A DNA stretch of 56,480 nt from Chloroflexota bacterium (lineage in GTDB: Bacteria > Chloroflexota > Anaerolineae > Aggregatilineales > Phototrophicaceae), in NCBI GenBank assembly GCA_003695675.1, contig RFIA01000032.1:1-56480 (forward strand), in the 5' to 3' direction. The notes beneath the pieces are model-generated. The model saw nothing but the letters and a program-made list of their open reading frames with translations. It was not told where the DNA came from and ran no database searches. The translations under genes and the position numbers were made by a program. Below are positions 36,086-44,745 of this stretch, in pieces. The stretch's first letter is position 1; each line of letters starts with the position of its first letter.

Positions 36086-37780
36086 TTAGACCGCATAGAG
36101 GAAAACACGACCAAATTGTGCAATGAGTTGCAGCGAGTCAAGGCAACCCGTAACGCCCAATTCATCTTCGCGCGGCCCGGCAATGACAAACCGCACATGC
36201 TCATTGTCCAACAACGTGTTGCAATTTTCAGCGGATTCATCTTGATACCAGTTGATGACAGCTTCTTTCTTAGCGTCCGCCTCAAGTGTTTCGAATGGAT
36301 GCCCATAAACAACTCTCGTACCCGCCCATGCTGGCAACCAAATACTGACTTTGGGAGAAGCTAAGACGACATCTGTTGATTGAGCACGATTTTCTAACCA
36401 CTGAAATGCCGTTGTATAATCACGTTCGAGAAAGACCCCTTCACTTTGTTGCGGATTACCCGTCAAAGCAGGCAGAATGGGAACAAACAAAACAAGTAAG
36501 AAACTCAAAGAAGAAAAAGCGAGGACAGCAGCGAACGCTCTAAAACGCCAACGACGAGACCAATATTGAAACCAGAAATCTTCAATTGCTCGTGTGGCAA
36601 AATAAGCAACTGGGAGCATAATCCCGATTGAAAACCGGCGTTGAATATTGGTCGGTGCATAGACAGCGATGAGGATTGCTGCCAACCACAATAACATAAA
36701 TTGATCGCCATCCGGCTCAAACTGCCGCACGGCACGATAAATTCCCGGCAAAGCAAGAAGCAGTGGAAAACCGAATCCAAGTACAAAAACAACCGGTGAT
36801 GGTGCGAGCGTGATATTCTGGCTATTCCATTCAGAGAAGGCCGCGTTATAGCGTACAACTGCGGCATAATACACAGCAAATGGAGACGCGGGCAACACAA
36901 TGAGCGCCAACCATTTCGCAGTGCGCAACACAGCCAGCCGGAGCTTTTGGTCCTTCTGTGTATTGTCAGAATCTTGCCCATTGCCATATTGTCGGCCATT
37001 TTCTTCATCGGATGCGAAACGTTGATTATAGAGATAAATTGCCAAGTAAATTCCCAACCCAAGCGTTAAGGGGACTATTGCTTGGGGATAGAGAATGGCA
37101 AGCGAAACACTTAAGACAACAGCGGACGAGCCACCATTATCTACTTTGGGACTGGTCGATGAACCGGGACGAAACATGCGAATGATGAGGCCGGCCAACA
37201 ACGCCAACGCAGCAATTGCTAGGGGGAAGTGGACATTGACGAATGAACTATAAAGCGGAAATGCTTCGGGTATACTCAAATCAGGAAAATTTGTATTTTC
37301 CGTCAACAACGCTAGCAACCATCCAAAACCGCCCCCCAAAGCAGTCAACAAAAAAAATATTTTTCTGGTACGAACACGCATCCAAACTGTCGCACCAAGA
37401 TAATAAATCGCCATATACATAAACATCGACGCAATCACTCGCGCAACATGAAATAGTGGTATAGTCGGAATATTGGTGATACCTGCAATTTGCCCCAAAA
37501 AAGCATAGAGCAATTGGATCATTGCCGGGCTGAAGTCCTCAGAAGTGTGTTGAAACCGAATGAGCCAATGACCATTTTGACCTTGCAACATCTTCGATAG
37601 ATATGTCGCACCATCAATATGGTTATTGAACACGCCCATAAACTGGCCTTCTTGACTGGAAGCCCCTGTGAGCGCAACCAGAAAAAAGGGAATAAATGCG
37701 AACAAAATCAATCCCACACCGGTGAATGTTACCCATCGCCATTCACCGGGCGTCACATCAACACGATATCGTGACAGCAT
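36086..37780 (-). CDS. Polytopic membrane protein, first gene of glycan cluster (paralogue of 18307-19941)
   Basis: This 564-residue multi-span protein has an N-terminal cytoplasmic stretch, a first helix, then the loop GVFNNHIDGATYLSKMLQG and the helix LLYAFLGQIAG. The same order occurs in the protein at 18307-19941. It ends with a soluble domain of about 110 residues. The nominal frame begins with TTG at 37783, but the ATG at 37780 has AGGG five bases upstream. It is the promoter-proximal gene of the cluster, divergent from the zinc-ribbon gene. The family is not one I can name; a role in surface glycan assembly comes from context. Confidence 0.6.
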   Translation of the reverse strand: MLSRYRVDVTPGEWRWVTFTGVGLILFAFIPFFLVALTGASSQEGQFMGVFNNHIDGATYLSKMLQGQNGHWLIRFQHTSEDFSPAMIQLLYAFLGQIAGITNIPTIPLFHVARVIASMFMYMAIYYLGATVWMRVRTRKIFFLLTALGGGFGWLLALLTENTNFPDLSIPEAFPLYSSFVNVHFPLAIAALALLAGLIIRMFRPGSSTSPKVDNGGSSAVVLSVSLAILYPQAIVPLTLGLGIYLAIYLYNQRFASDEENGRQYGNGQDSDNTQKDQKLRLAVLRTAKWLALIVLPASPFAVYYAAVVRYNAAFSEWNSQNITLAPSPVVFVLGFGFPLLLALPGIYRAVRQFEPDGDQFMLLWLAAILIAVYAPTNIQRRFSIGIMLPVAYFATRAIEDFWFQYWSRRWRFRAFAAVLAFSSLSFLLVLFVPILPALTGNPQQSEGVFLERDYTTAFQWLENRAQSTDVVLASPKVSIWLPAWAGTRVVYGHPFETLEADAKKEAVINWYQDESAENCNTLLDNEHVRFVIAGPREDELGVTGCLDSLQLIAQFGRVFLYAV

Positions 37781-37811
37781 CAACGCCCTACCTTACAATT
37801 TTCTATCTCGC

Positions 37812-37841
37812 TTGCCGCATGATTCTAGCGCGGTGTATAAT
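37812..37841 (+). promoter_or_regulatory. Candidate promoter of the zinc-ribbon/HEAT operon
   Basis: TTGCCG and a perfect TATAAT are separated by 18 bases, placing the start near 37848, about 82 bases before the first ATG. It lies in the 149-bp divergent gap shared with the glycan cluster. No equally clear promoter was found on the minus strand. Confidence 0.5.
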
Positions 37842-37929
37842 CCTTTTCATAGAGTACATGAATTATTCCATTTCAACCATTAATCCAAATAACTTTCGAT
37901 CCGCTAAATTGACACAGAGATAATTCGCT

Positions 37930-38631
37930 ATGACTCAAATAGCAATGCTGTATCGATTACAGGAAATTGATCTTAAAAATATTCAAGTACAAAAGCGTCT
38001 TCAAGAAATCGATGCCGCGCTTGGCGATAACGCTGCTCGTAAAAAGGCAGAAGAAGAATTCATGCTTGTCCAAGAAGAACTTAAACCACTTCAAAAACAA
38101 GCGCGAAATATTGAGTTTGAAATTGAGGCTAATGCCGAAAAGTCGCGACAAACCGAAGAACGTTTATATGGAGGAACTGTTCGCAATCCAAAAGAAATGC
38201 AAGATATGCAGAATGAAATCGCCGCGCTTAAAAAACGCAACGCTGAGTTGGATGACCGGTTGCTTGAACTGATGTTGGCGATTGAAGAGGTTGAAGAACG
38301 ACTCGCCGAAAAACAGGCACAGCTCGAACAAGTGTCGCAAGCATCGGCAGACGAACATCGGCAATTGCTTGAAGAACGCGAACAACTTTTACTTGAAATA
38401 GAAACCCTCGCGGCAGAACGTACAAAAGTTTATGAAAACATTTCGGCTGAAAACCGCGATATTTATGATACGATGCGAAAACAGAAAAATAATTTGCCAA
38501 TTGCGCTCTTGAATGGGTCTGCTTGCTCTGTCTGTGGCGTGGAGCAATCTAGCAGCATTTTGCAAGAAGCACGTCGCGGGCAATCATTTGTTAAATGCAA
38601 TAATTGTGGGCGCATTTTGTATTTTAAGTGA
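37930..38631 (+). CDS. Coiled-coil protein with C-terminal zinc ribbon (COG1579/CT398-like)
   Basis: The 233-residue protein begins MTQIAMLYRLQEIDLK, continues as a long charged coiled coil (about 10-185), and ends with a C4 zinc ribbon. The cysteines fall in SACSVCGVEQ and VKCNNCGRILYF, the pattern of the zf-RING_7/COG1579 family. The segment GGTVRNPKEMQDMQNEI is the family's turn between the two helices. Family members are widespread and of uncertain function; related proteins have been tied to secretion and gene-control complexes. It is followed 13 bases later by the HEAT-repeat P-loop gene, and the pair appears to be one transcript. Confidence 0.85.
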   Translation: MTQIAMLYRLQEIDLKNIQVQKRLQEIDAALGDNAARKKAEEEFMLVQEELKPLQKQARNIEFEIEANAEKSRQTEERLYGGTVRNPKEMQDMQNEIAALKKRNAELDDRLLELMLAIEEVEERLAEKQAQLEQVSQASADEHRQLLEEREQLLLEIETLAAERTKVYENISAENRDIYDTMRKQKNNLPIALLNGSACSVCGVEQSSSILQEARRGQSFVKCNNCGRILYFK

Positions 38632-38641
38632 GGAATATGTC

Positions 38642-41308
38642 ATGGGATTTGATTTTCAGAATTTTGGCATCGGTCTCGCTGTCGGATGGGCATCGGCTTA
38701 TGGTGTATACCGCGTTCGGAAACGCCTAGACGCGGCGGTAAAGTCCGTCACACAACAAGCATCAACAGCGCGTAATTTTGCTACACGCAGCAGCGACCGA
38801 CGTTATATTACTGATCTGATTGAATTTTGCGAAACATCACATCTCGCTGGGCAATTTATTCATTTATCTGAAATTGTTGTTGAACCAAAATTTCTATGTG
38901 CGCCAGACTTGCCTCATTCATCGGGCGAAGAAGAAGATATTGACGAGCAAGATGTTTTTAATATCGTACCTCGCATATACGATCATCCATACTTACACAC
39001 ACCCTACTTCCTCGAAACAATTGGCGTCGATGATCTCATCGGGAGCAATCGGGCACTTGCGATGATTGGGTTGCCCGGCAGTGGGCGAACGACAGCTATG
39101 CTGTCGATTGCTCTGCGCAGTCTCGGTCATCTACGCTTCGAGAAACCGCGCAATTATGTTCAGGAACAACTCGACAGCGAGGAGGCCGCCCTGAACGAAA
39201 AAGATCGCGCTGTAAGAATTGCAGAGCGTGTAAGCCTTGAAGAACGCGCCCGTCAACAACTTAGCGACAATATCGGCATCACTTTCGATTCTGCCGTTGA
39301 CGAAAGCGCAATACCACTCATCAACCGTTTGATGCCAATTTATATTCATCTGGCTCAGCTTGACTTAAACATTGATGAATTTGGCGAAGAGGCAGACCCG
39401 GCTGAACCTCTTGTCCGCGCCATTCAACGACAGGTTGGCCCAGTAACAGCGCGAACCGTCCCCCGCAATATTTATGATCGTTTAAGTAGCGGTCAAGCAT
39501 TGCTGCTCATCGATGGTTACGAAACATTACCCGAAAACGAGCGCGAACAAAAGCTGTTGTGGCTAAACGCGATGCTTATGTTGTATCAACACAATTTTTT
39601 CATCGTCGCGGCTCCAGTGCATGGATACGGCACACTCACACAACTCGGCTTCACACCCGTATATCTGCGCACATGGTCGAAAAATGATATTAATTTTCTC
39701 GTAGATCGTTGGGCACAAGCATGGCCGAAGATCAATGCGGGTAAAAAACGTCGCTCACCCGCCCCACCCGACGAAAATCTCATTCGCCGCGCAAAAAATA
39801 ATGCACACGCCCTCTCTATTTTCGAGGTGACGCTCAAGATTTGGGCGAGTTTTGCTGATGATGTTGAACTGCCCGGTATCGAGGGCTGGTTTTACACTTA
39901 CATTAAACGTCTGTTTGAAAACAGCAAAGATTTTGCAGACGACATGATAAGCAACAATTTTGCCCTCGCGGCAAAGTCGCAATTAGACAAAGGTGACATC
40001 ACACAGCGAAATCTTGAAATATTGGCTATGCGAAATCTCAACCTGACTATTCAGGCCGAAGTTACAGATGGCGAGGCCGGGAAAAGAAGTAAAGAAGAAG
40101 AGCAAATCGCCAAAACACAAGCGCGAGTCATCGCACTACTTTTACAAGCGGGGCTTATCACGGAACGTGGTGATGGCCATTATCAATTCAAATATAGTCC
40201 CTTACTAGCTTACCTCGCAAGCCTGACGCTAAAAGACGCCTCCACTGAAGAATTGACTGAAAAAGCAAAATCACCGACATGGCGTCTAGTTATGCCTTAT
40301 GCGGCTATGCACACGTCATTAGACCAAGCCGTTCGCGCCGCGTTAAGTTCGCCCCCGGATTTATCGCAAGAATATGTCCTCAGAATCGCTCGCTGGTTGG
40401 CTTACGCGCCAACTGATGTTGCGTGGCGTGGGCCCTTGCTCAGTCATCTCGGCAATATGTTGATTGCCCCCACACAATACCCAGCAATACGTGAACGTGT
40501 TACTAGTGCGCTCATAGACACACGAGACCCACAAGTGCTTTTCATCTTTCGCAAAGCAATTCGCAGCGCCGATCCATATATTCGCCGCTTAGCTTGTCTC
40601 GGCATGGGGGCATTGGGCGAGGCGGACGCCGTCCGCGATCTCGTCCCACTACTTGACGATCATGACAGCGATGTACAACTAGCTGCCGGTTTCGCGCTCG
40701 GTGTTATCGGCACCCATGAAGCATTAGAGGCAATGGTTGAAGCCTATATGCGCGGTCGCGAACGGCAGAGTCGTGCCCTAGCCGAAGCCTTTGCGGATAA
40801 CTACGAAGAAGGGCACGCCATCCTTTACGATGCTATAGAAGACCCAGAAATGATGATTCGTCGTTCGGCTGTATATGGGCTACGCCGTATCGATGCGACG
40901 TGGGCGGTCATTGCGCTGTATCGCGCTTTCCTTGAAGATGAGCAGTGGTACGTGCGTTCTGTCGCACAAACAGCCTATCAGAGTTTGCAAAGCGACGACG
41001 CTCGCAACCCGCTCCCCTATCCCGAAGTCAATATGCTGACATGGCTTGTGGAATGGGCAGCCCAACGAGGTGAAAGTATCCCAGCAGGCGAAGCTGGCGT
41101 TCAAGTATTGCTCAAAGCACTGCAAGAAGGCGACCCACAAATTAAAACGATGGCGGCCAAAACACTCGGTCGGATGGGAATCGCTGCCAACATAAGACCG
41201 CTCTATGCCGCCTTGCGTGACCGCCATGATATGGTGCGCACATCCGCACATGAAGCATTGGCTGACTTACAATTGCAAATCGGAGAACCGTTACCCGCGC
41301 CAATATAA
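38642..41308 (+). CDS. Membrane-anchored NACHT/STAND-like P-loop protein with HEAT repeats
   Basis: 888 residues. A short hydrophobic stretch (about 8-24) suggests an N-terminal membrane anchor. A P-loop NTPase domain follows, with Walker A GLPGSGRTT at 143-151 and Walker B-like LLLIDGYETL at 287-296, the latter close to the DGxDE form of NACHT domains. The Walker A lysine is arginine (codon CGA), which is unusual. A helical region comes next. From about residue 620 to the end HEAT repeats are clear (RRLACLGMGALGEADA, VQLAAGFALGVIGTHEA, IKTMAAKTLGRMGIAA). The frame is open back to 38513 inside the preceding gene, but GAGGA before the ATG at 38642 marks the start. It could be a signalling or defence ATPase, or a scaffold; function unknown. 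Confidence 0.75.
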   Translation: MGFDFQNFGIGLAVGWASAYGVYRVRKRLDAAVKSVTQQASTARNFATRSSDRRYITDLIEFCETSHLAGQFIHLSEIVVEPKFLCAPDLPHSSGEEEDIDEQDVFNIVPRIYDHPYLHTPYFLETIGVDDLIGSNRALAMIGLPGSGRTTAMLSIALRSLGHLRFEKPRNYVQEQLDSEEAALNEKDRAVRIAERVSLEERARQQLSDNIGITFDSAVDESAIPLINRLMPIYIHLAQLDLNIDEFGEEADPAEPLVRAIQRQVGPVTARTVPRNIYDRLSSGQALLLIDGYETLPENEREQKLLWLNAMLMLYQHNFFIVAAPVHGYGTLTQLGFTPVYLRTWSKNDINFLVDRWAQAWPKINAGKKRRSPAPPDENLIRRAKNNAHALSIFEVTLKIWASFADDVELPGIEGWFYTYIKRLFENSKDFADDMISNNFALAAKSQLDKGDITQRNLEILAMRNLNLTIQAEVTDGEAGKRSKEEEQIAKTQARVIALLLQAGLITERGDGHYQFKYSPLLAYLASLTLKDASTEELTEKAKSPTWRLVMPYAAMHTSLDQAVRAALSSPPDLSQEYVLRIARWLAYAPTDVAWRGPLLSHLGNMLIAPTQYPAIRERVTSALIDTRDPQVLFIFRKAIRSADPYIRRLACLGMGALGEADAVRDLVPLLDDHDSDVQLAAGFALGVIGTHEALEAMVEAYMRGRERQSRALAEAFADNYEEGHAILYDAIEDPEMMIRRSAVYGLRRIDATWAVIALYRAFLEDEQWYVRSVAQTAYQSLQSDDARNPLPYPEVNMLTWLVEWAAQRGESIPAGEAGVQVLLKALQEGDPQIKTMAAKTLGRMGIAANIRPLYAALRDRHDMVRTSAHEALADLQLQIGEPLPAPI

Positions 41309-41318
41309 TAATCGGGTT

Positions 41319-42104
41319 TCAACTCGCTTGCTCATTCTCAGGATCGCACAAAAAAATGCGTTCCGGGTCGGTGTGATAGATATACTCGTCATCACCAACA
41401 GCCAATACAATACGATAACCATCGACCTCAACTGGCGTGTATGTCTGTCCCGGCAATGGACAACCGAGACTACTGTCGCGCCATGTAACCGGGACAATAT
41501 CGACCAATCGAATACGACGGGTCGGCAAGTCAAGCGATTCAGCAAGTCGACGTTGTGCAATAAACGTCAACTCGGCAGCAATTGGGTCTACATCCAACAG
41601 CGTTGTGGTATCACCTGCCACAACACCCGCGTCAGCACATTGCCGAATATTCGATTGACTATCAGTATGATATTCGTAGACATCGCCTTCGGCTTCAACA
41701 ACAATCCGAAAGCCTTCAATCGTCAGATTATCGGCGCCAACAGCGCCCGCTTCGCCACAACCCAAATCAACAGTCATCCATGTTGCCGTTTCAAATCGTA
41801 TCAATTGAATATTATCGGTAGGAATTTCAAGCTGTTGCGATAGGTCAAGCAATACTTGAGCCAACAGAGGCTGTGCGAGAGCAGGAATTAGCAAGGGCGA
41901 CTCAGTAGGGATGTCCGTAACAAACACGTCGTCCGGAACCGGCAAATTTGACAATGTGGCAGTTGGTAGAATCGGCACAGGCGTATCGGTCACCACAATA
42001 GGAATCAATGTTTGTGTTGCAACAGGTAGGGAATCATTAGAACCTGAACAAGCCGCCAGTAATAATAACACTCCTACTATTATCGACCGCAAACCTGCTA
42101 TCAT
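41319..42104 (-). CDS. Lipoprotein with two repeats of a GY-YHT domain
   Basis: The 261-residue predicted lipoprotein has signal peptide MIAGLRSIIVGVLLLLAAC, with the lipobox LAAC, then a Thr/Pro-rich linker. Two homologous domains of about 80 residues follow, each with a Trp, a Leu-Gly-Cys, a Gly-(Phe/Tyr)-Arg-Ile-Val and a final Tyr-His-Thr-Asp: TWMTVDLGCGEAG...GFRIVVE...YEYHTD, and TWRDSSLGCPLPG...GYRIVLA...YIYHTD. I have seen this domain type in extracellular proteins of Chloroflexota but know no function. It is convergent with the HEAT gene, only 10 bases apart, and lies downstream of yggU in the same direction. Confidence 0.78.
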   Translation of the reverse strand: MIAGLRSIIVGVLLLLAACSGSNDSLPVATQTLIPIVVTDTPVPILPTATLSNLPVPDDVFVTDIPTESPLLIPALAQPLLAQVLLDLSQQLEIPTDNIQLIRFETATWMTVDLGCGEAGAVGADNLTIEGFRIVVEAEGDVYEYHTDSQSNIRQCADAGVVAGDTTTLLDVDPIAAELTFIAQRRLAESLDLPTRRIRLVDIVPVTWRDSSLGCPLPGQTYTPVEVDGYRIVLAVGDDEYIYHTDPERIFLCDPENEQAS

Positions 42105-42109
42105 CTCAC

Positions 42110-42430
42110 TTAAGAATCAAACGTGATACCGAGGCGCGCCTCCAGTTCATCGGTCAAAATACCTTCAACACTGATCAACTTATCGCGGGTATTTTCACCA
42201 GCGACAATTTCAATCCGGTCAGGCGCAACATCAAGTTGACCGGCCAGAAAGTCAATCAATTCTTGATTGGCCGCTGGATCGCCAGCCGGAGAAGCCTGCA
42301 AACGCACTTTCAACGCACCATCATCGTGTACACCACCGATTTCAGTCGTGCTTGCACGTGTGACAACACGCACTGTAAAAGCGGCACCACTTTTTGCATC
42401 GGTAATCTTGAAATTTCGCTTCATCGACAT
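42110..42430 (-). CDS. yggU: DUF167/YggU family protein
   Basis: A 106-residue protein of the DUF167 family. The conserved core is visible as FTVRVVTRASTTEIGG, LKVRLQASPAGDPAANQELIDFLA and IEIVAGENTRDKLISV. Family members are small alpha/beta proteins of unknown biochemical role, often encoded next to yggT and yggS, as here. The ATG at 42430 is used; an in-frame ATG two codons later is also possible. The 208-base gap up to yggT holds no clear terminator and could contain its own promoter. Confidence 0.88.
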   Translation of the reverse strand: MSMKRNFKITDAKSGAAFTVRVVTRASTTEIGGVHDDGALKVRLQASPAGDPAANQELIDFLAGQLDVAPDRIEIVAGENTRDKLISVEGILTDELEARLGITFDS

Positions 42431-42638
42431 AAGCGCAATTTACCCTTCGCTAGGTAACAAACTTTTAAAGACCGTATTCATCCAACAGATGATATAGATT
42501 TATACCCATGATAACCACTCTTGCACGAATATAAACCTTCAGATTGTAAGGTATTCAAGCACTCAACAACCTTGTCAGACTATATCCTAACATGTGTTGC
42601 AGCGACGAACAAGCAATGTCATGGATTTTGTGACATGA

Positions 42639-42899
42639 TTACGCAGCATTCAAAAAACGCTGAATCACGATAATGATGAGGAGAACAATCATTGGGCTGA
42701 AGTCTATCGGCCCAGTATTGAAGCCTTGCCTCCGCATAAAATCTCGCACAGGTTCCAATACAGGATCCGTCACATCATATAGAAAACGTACCACAGGATG
42801 ATAACGATCTATATCAGGAAACCAGCTTATCAAAACCCGAGCGAACAGAATAAATGTGAATGCTGTCAAGATTATATTCAGCAATCCAATAGGTGTCAC
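42639..42899 (-). CDS. yggT: YggT family membrane protein
   Basis: An 86-residue integral membrane protein with two hydrophobic segments (about 4-24 and 66-83) and the family motif VLISWFPDIDR...VVRFLYDVTDPVLEPVRDFM between them. The start is GTG, supported by GAGGA eight bases upstream. The YggT/YlmG family is linked to cell division or osmotic response in other bacteria and is typically next to yggS. It lies 27 bases after yggS, so the two are probably co-transcribed. Of the usual division neighbours, sepF is absent. Confidence 0.9.
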   Translation of the reverse strand: MTPIGLLNIILTAFTFILFARVLISWFPDIDRYHPVVRFLYDVTDPVLEPVRDFMRRQGFNTGPIDFSPMIVLLIIIVIQRFLNAA

Positions 42900-42926
42900 A
42901 GTTTAGTTCCTCATTAGTTAATTCAG

Positions 42927-43658
42927 TTATTCGCGCGGCCCAAATATGGCCCGACCAATACGGACAATCGTTGCCCCCTCTTCCACTGCAATCGGGTAAT
43001 CATCCGTCATACCCATACTCAAATCCGGCAACGAAACATCAAAAGATTCTACCAGTGCATCGCGCAAATCCGCTAGGCCTGCAAAGATTGGCCGAGTTTG
43101 TTCCATGTTATCAACAATTGGAGCCATCGTCATCAAACCGCGAACATTCAAACCGGGTAGATGAAGCGCAGTGTCAAGTTCCTGCCAAAGCGTATCACGT
43201 CTTTTAGCATTCTGTAACCAGCCAAATGCCGCAAATCCTGATTTCGACTCTTCGCCCGAAATATTTATTTCAAGCAACACGTCGAGCTTTTCAATGTTGT
43301 CTTCATTCTCCTCGACTAAACTCGACAATTTTTTGGCGAGTTTGATGCTATCGACCGAATGAATCACATCGAATAAAGGCAGCACCTTTTTTGCCTTGCG
43401 ACTTTGTACATGACCAATCATGTGCCAGACCGGTCGAGACGAAGCCTTGCGATTCACTTCAGGAATCTTGATGCTAGCTTCTTCTACGCGATTCTCGCCC
43501 AAATGTTGCAGACCAGCATTCAATACATCGAGAATAACATCAACTGGTTTTGTTTTGCTTACCGCAACCAACATCACATCCGACGGGTCACGCTTCGACC
43601 GGGCACAGGAGTCTGCAATCGTATCTTGCACTCGCCGGATATTATCTGCAATTGTCAT
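42927..43658 (-). CDS. yggS: PLP homeostasis protein YggS/PLPBP
   Basis: A 243-residue pyridoxal-phosphate-binding protein with a TIM-barrel fold; it buffers PLP in the cytoplasm rather than catalysing a known reaction. The PLP lysine is in VAVSKTKP (Lys35). Family motifs GENRVEEA, WHMIGHVQSRKA, INISGEESKSGF, GLMTMAP, LSMGMTDDY and GATIVRIGRAIFG are all present. The length is typical. Its ATG overlaps the pgeF stop as ATGA, so pgeF and yggS are translationally coupled, the order known from many bacteria. Confidence 0.96.
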   Translation of the reverse strand: MTIADNIRRVQDTIADSCARSKRDPSDVMLVAVSKTKPVDVILDVLNAGLQHLGENRVEEASIKIPEVNRKASSRPVWHMIGHVQSRKAKKVLPLFDVIHSVDSIKLAKKLSSLVEENEDNIEKLDVLLEINISGEESKSGFAAFGWLQNAKRRDTLWQELDTALHLPGLNVRGLMTMAPIVDNMEQTRPIFAGLADLRDALVESFDVSLPDLSMGMTDDYPIAVEEGATIVRIGRAIFGPRE

Positions 43659-44431
43659 AAGACCATCACAGCGCCAAAACGCCCTGTGCGTCCTTTCTCG
43701 GCTCTATGAGAGAAAAATTCGTCAGTGTGTGTCGCTGTGCATATTTCAGCAATCTCAATCTGTCGCACACCAGCCCGTTCGAGATCAACTCGATTCGCCG
43801 TCCACAAGTCAAAGTAGGCTGTTTTGTCAACCGGGTCACGACGAATCAAATCGTCAGTCGTGCCAAAATACGCCTGAACAGCCTCAACAACCTCTTCGCC
43901 AACCTGATACCGTTCTGGCCCGATGCTCGGCCCAATACAAGCCTGAATAGTTTCAGGGTCACATCCATAAGTCGTGACCATTGTTTGTACGGTCTTTGAT
44001 GCCATCCCCTTCACAGTACCTCGCCAACCAGCATGAGCCATCCCAATTACCTTCTTGACTGGGTCGTGAAACAAAATCGGCACACAATCGGCAAATCGCA
44101 TCATCAATGGTAAACCGGGTCGGTCGGTCACGAGTGCGTCAGCTTTTGAAATCCAACTTCTTCCCTTTGCTGGGGCTGTCGCGACCACAATATCCGTGCC
44201 GTGTACCTGCCACACAGAACATACACGCTGCCCCTCAACCCCCAATGCCTCATAGATCAACTCATGATTACGGCGAACGGCGGCTGGGTCATCGCCGACT
44301 GTACCACCTAAATTCAGACCAGACCACGGCGGTCGACTCACACCGCCCTTGCGTGTAAATATGCCGTGAGTTAAGTCAGACCACATCAAAAATTGATAAT
44401 AAACGATTGCACCACTCAAAACTCGCTTCAA
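43655..44431 (-). CDS. pgeF: Peptidoglycan editing factor PgeF (laccase-domain family)
   Basis: The 258-residue protein of the YfiH/PgeF family is reported to remove wrongly incorporated residues from peptidoglycan precursors and to have purine-nucleoside activities. The His and Cys ligands are in VWQVHGTDIV, RFADCVPILF and GMAHAGWRGTVKG. THGIFTRKGGVS at about 21-32 marks the normal N-terminus. To keep that region in frame the start must be the TTG at 44431, with GGGG-type sequence upstream; the next ATG would remove 15 residues. It leads the pgeF-yggS-yggT group. Confidence 0.93.
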   Translation of the reverse strand: MKRVLSGAIVYYQFLMWSDLTHGIFTRKGGVSRPPWSGLNLGGTVGDDPAAVRRNHELIYEALGVEGQRVCSVWQVHGTDIVVATAPAKGRSWISKADALVTDRPGLPLMMRFADCVPILFHDPVKKVIGMAHAGWRGTVKGMASKTVQTMVTTYGCDPETIQACIGPSIGPERYQVGEEVVEAVQAYFGTTDDLIRRDPVDKTAYFDLWTANRVDLERAGVRQIEIAEICTATHTDEFFSHRAEKGRTGRFGAVMVL

Positions 44432-44448
44432 TCAACCCATCCCCTTTC

Positions 44449-44478
44449 TTGCGACAAATAATACTTAAATGTTATACT
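44449..44478 (+). promoter_or_regulatory. Candidate distal promoter of the NarL-type regulator
   Basis: TTGCGA and TATACT with an 18-base spacer would start transcription near 44485 and give a leader of about 320 nt. A TTGACA on the opposite strand (44502-44497) faces this region, so a divergent promoter for pgeF may overlap it. Confidence 0.4.
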
Positions 44479-44645
44479 GCCAACAGGCGAAAACAATGTC
44501 AATGGCAGTCCAAGCGAATTATTTGCGAATATTGGGGCGAGTGAGGCAAACTTCAATCGCTTATTGAGCAATCAGCTAAGCTCAGTAACATTTGTACTGA
44601 AAACCTAACCAAACGTAATACACGCACATTAAATTGCCCTAACAC

Positions 44646-44674
44646 GCGACAAAGGGATACAACATCGATATGAT
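44646..44674 (+). promoter_or_regulatory. Candidate proximal promoter of the NarL-type regulator
   Basis: GCGACA and TATGAT with a 17-base spacer would start transcription near 44681 and give a 126-nt leader made almost entirely of hairpins. It is an alternative to the distal promoter. Bases 44486-44640 show nothing else that I can name. Confidence 0.4.
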
Positions 44675-44688
44675 ATGCGTACAGGTCT

Positions 44689-44717
44689 GGGGACGCCTTG
44701 CAGTATGCCAAGTCCCC
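44689..44717 (+). other. Leader hairpin upstream of the conserved RNA element
   Basis: GGGGA and TCCCC, then CTTG and CAAG after a 3-nt bulge, form a hairpin with an 8-nt loop. No T-run follows. A CTTGC/GCAAG hairpin also precedes the second copy of the conserved element, before hpf (54204-54225), so both leaders may share a two-hairpin layout. Confidence 0.45.
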
Positions 44718-44745
44718 TCCCTATCGGGGAGTATCGTACTAGCTT

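Noticed and set aside
38513-38641. N-terminal extension of the HEAT-repeat protein
   Set aside because: The frame is open, but it overlaps the zinc-ribbon gene, and a ribosome site marks the ATG at 38642.
42600-42640. Terminator after yggT
   Set aside because: ATGTCA and TGACAT can pair, but there is no T-run and the loop is AT-rich; too weak to call.
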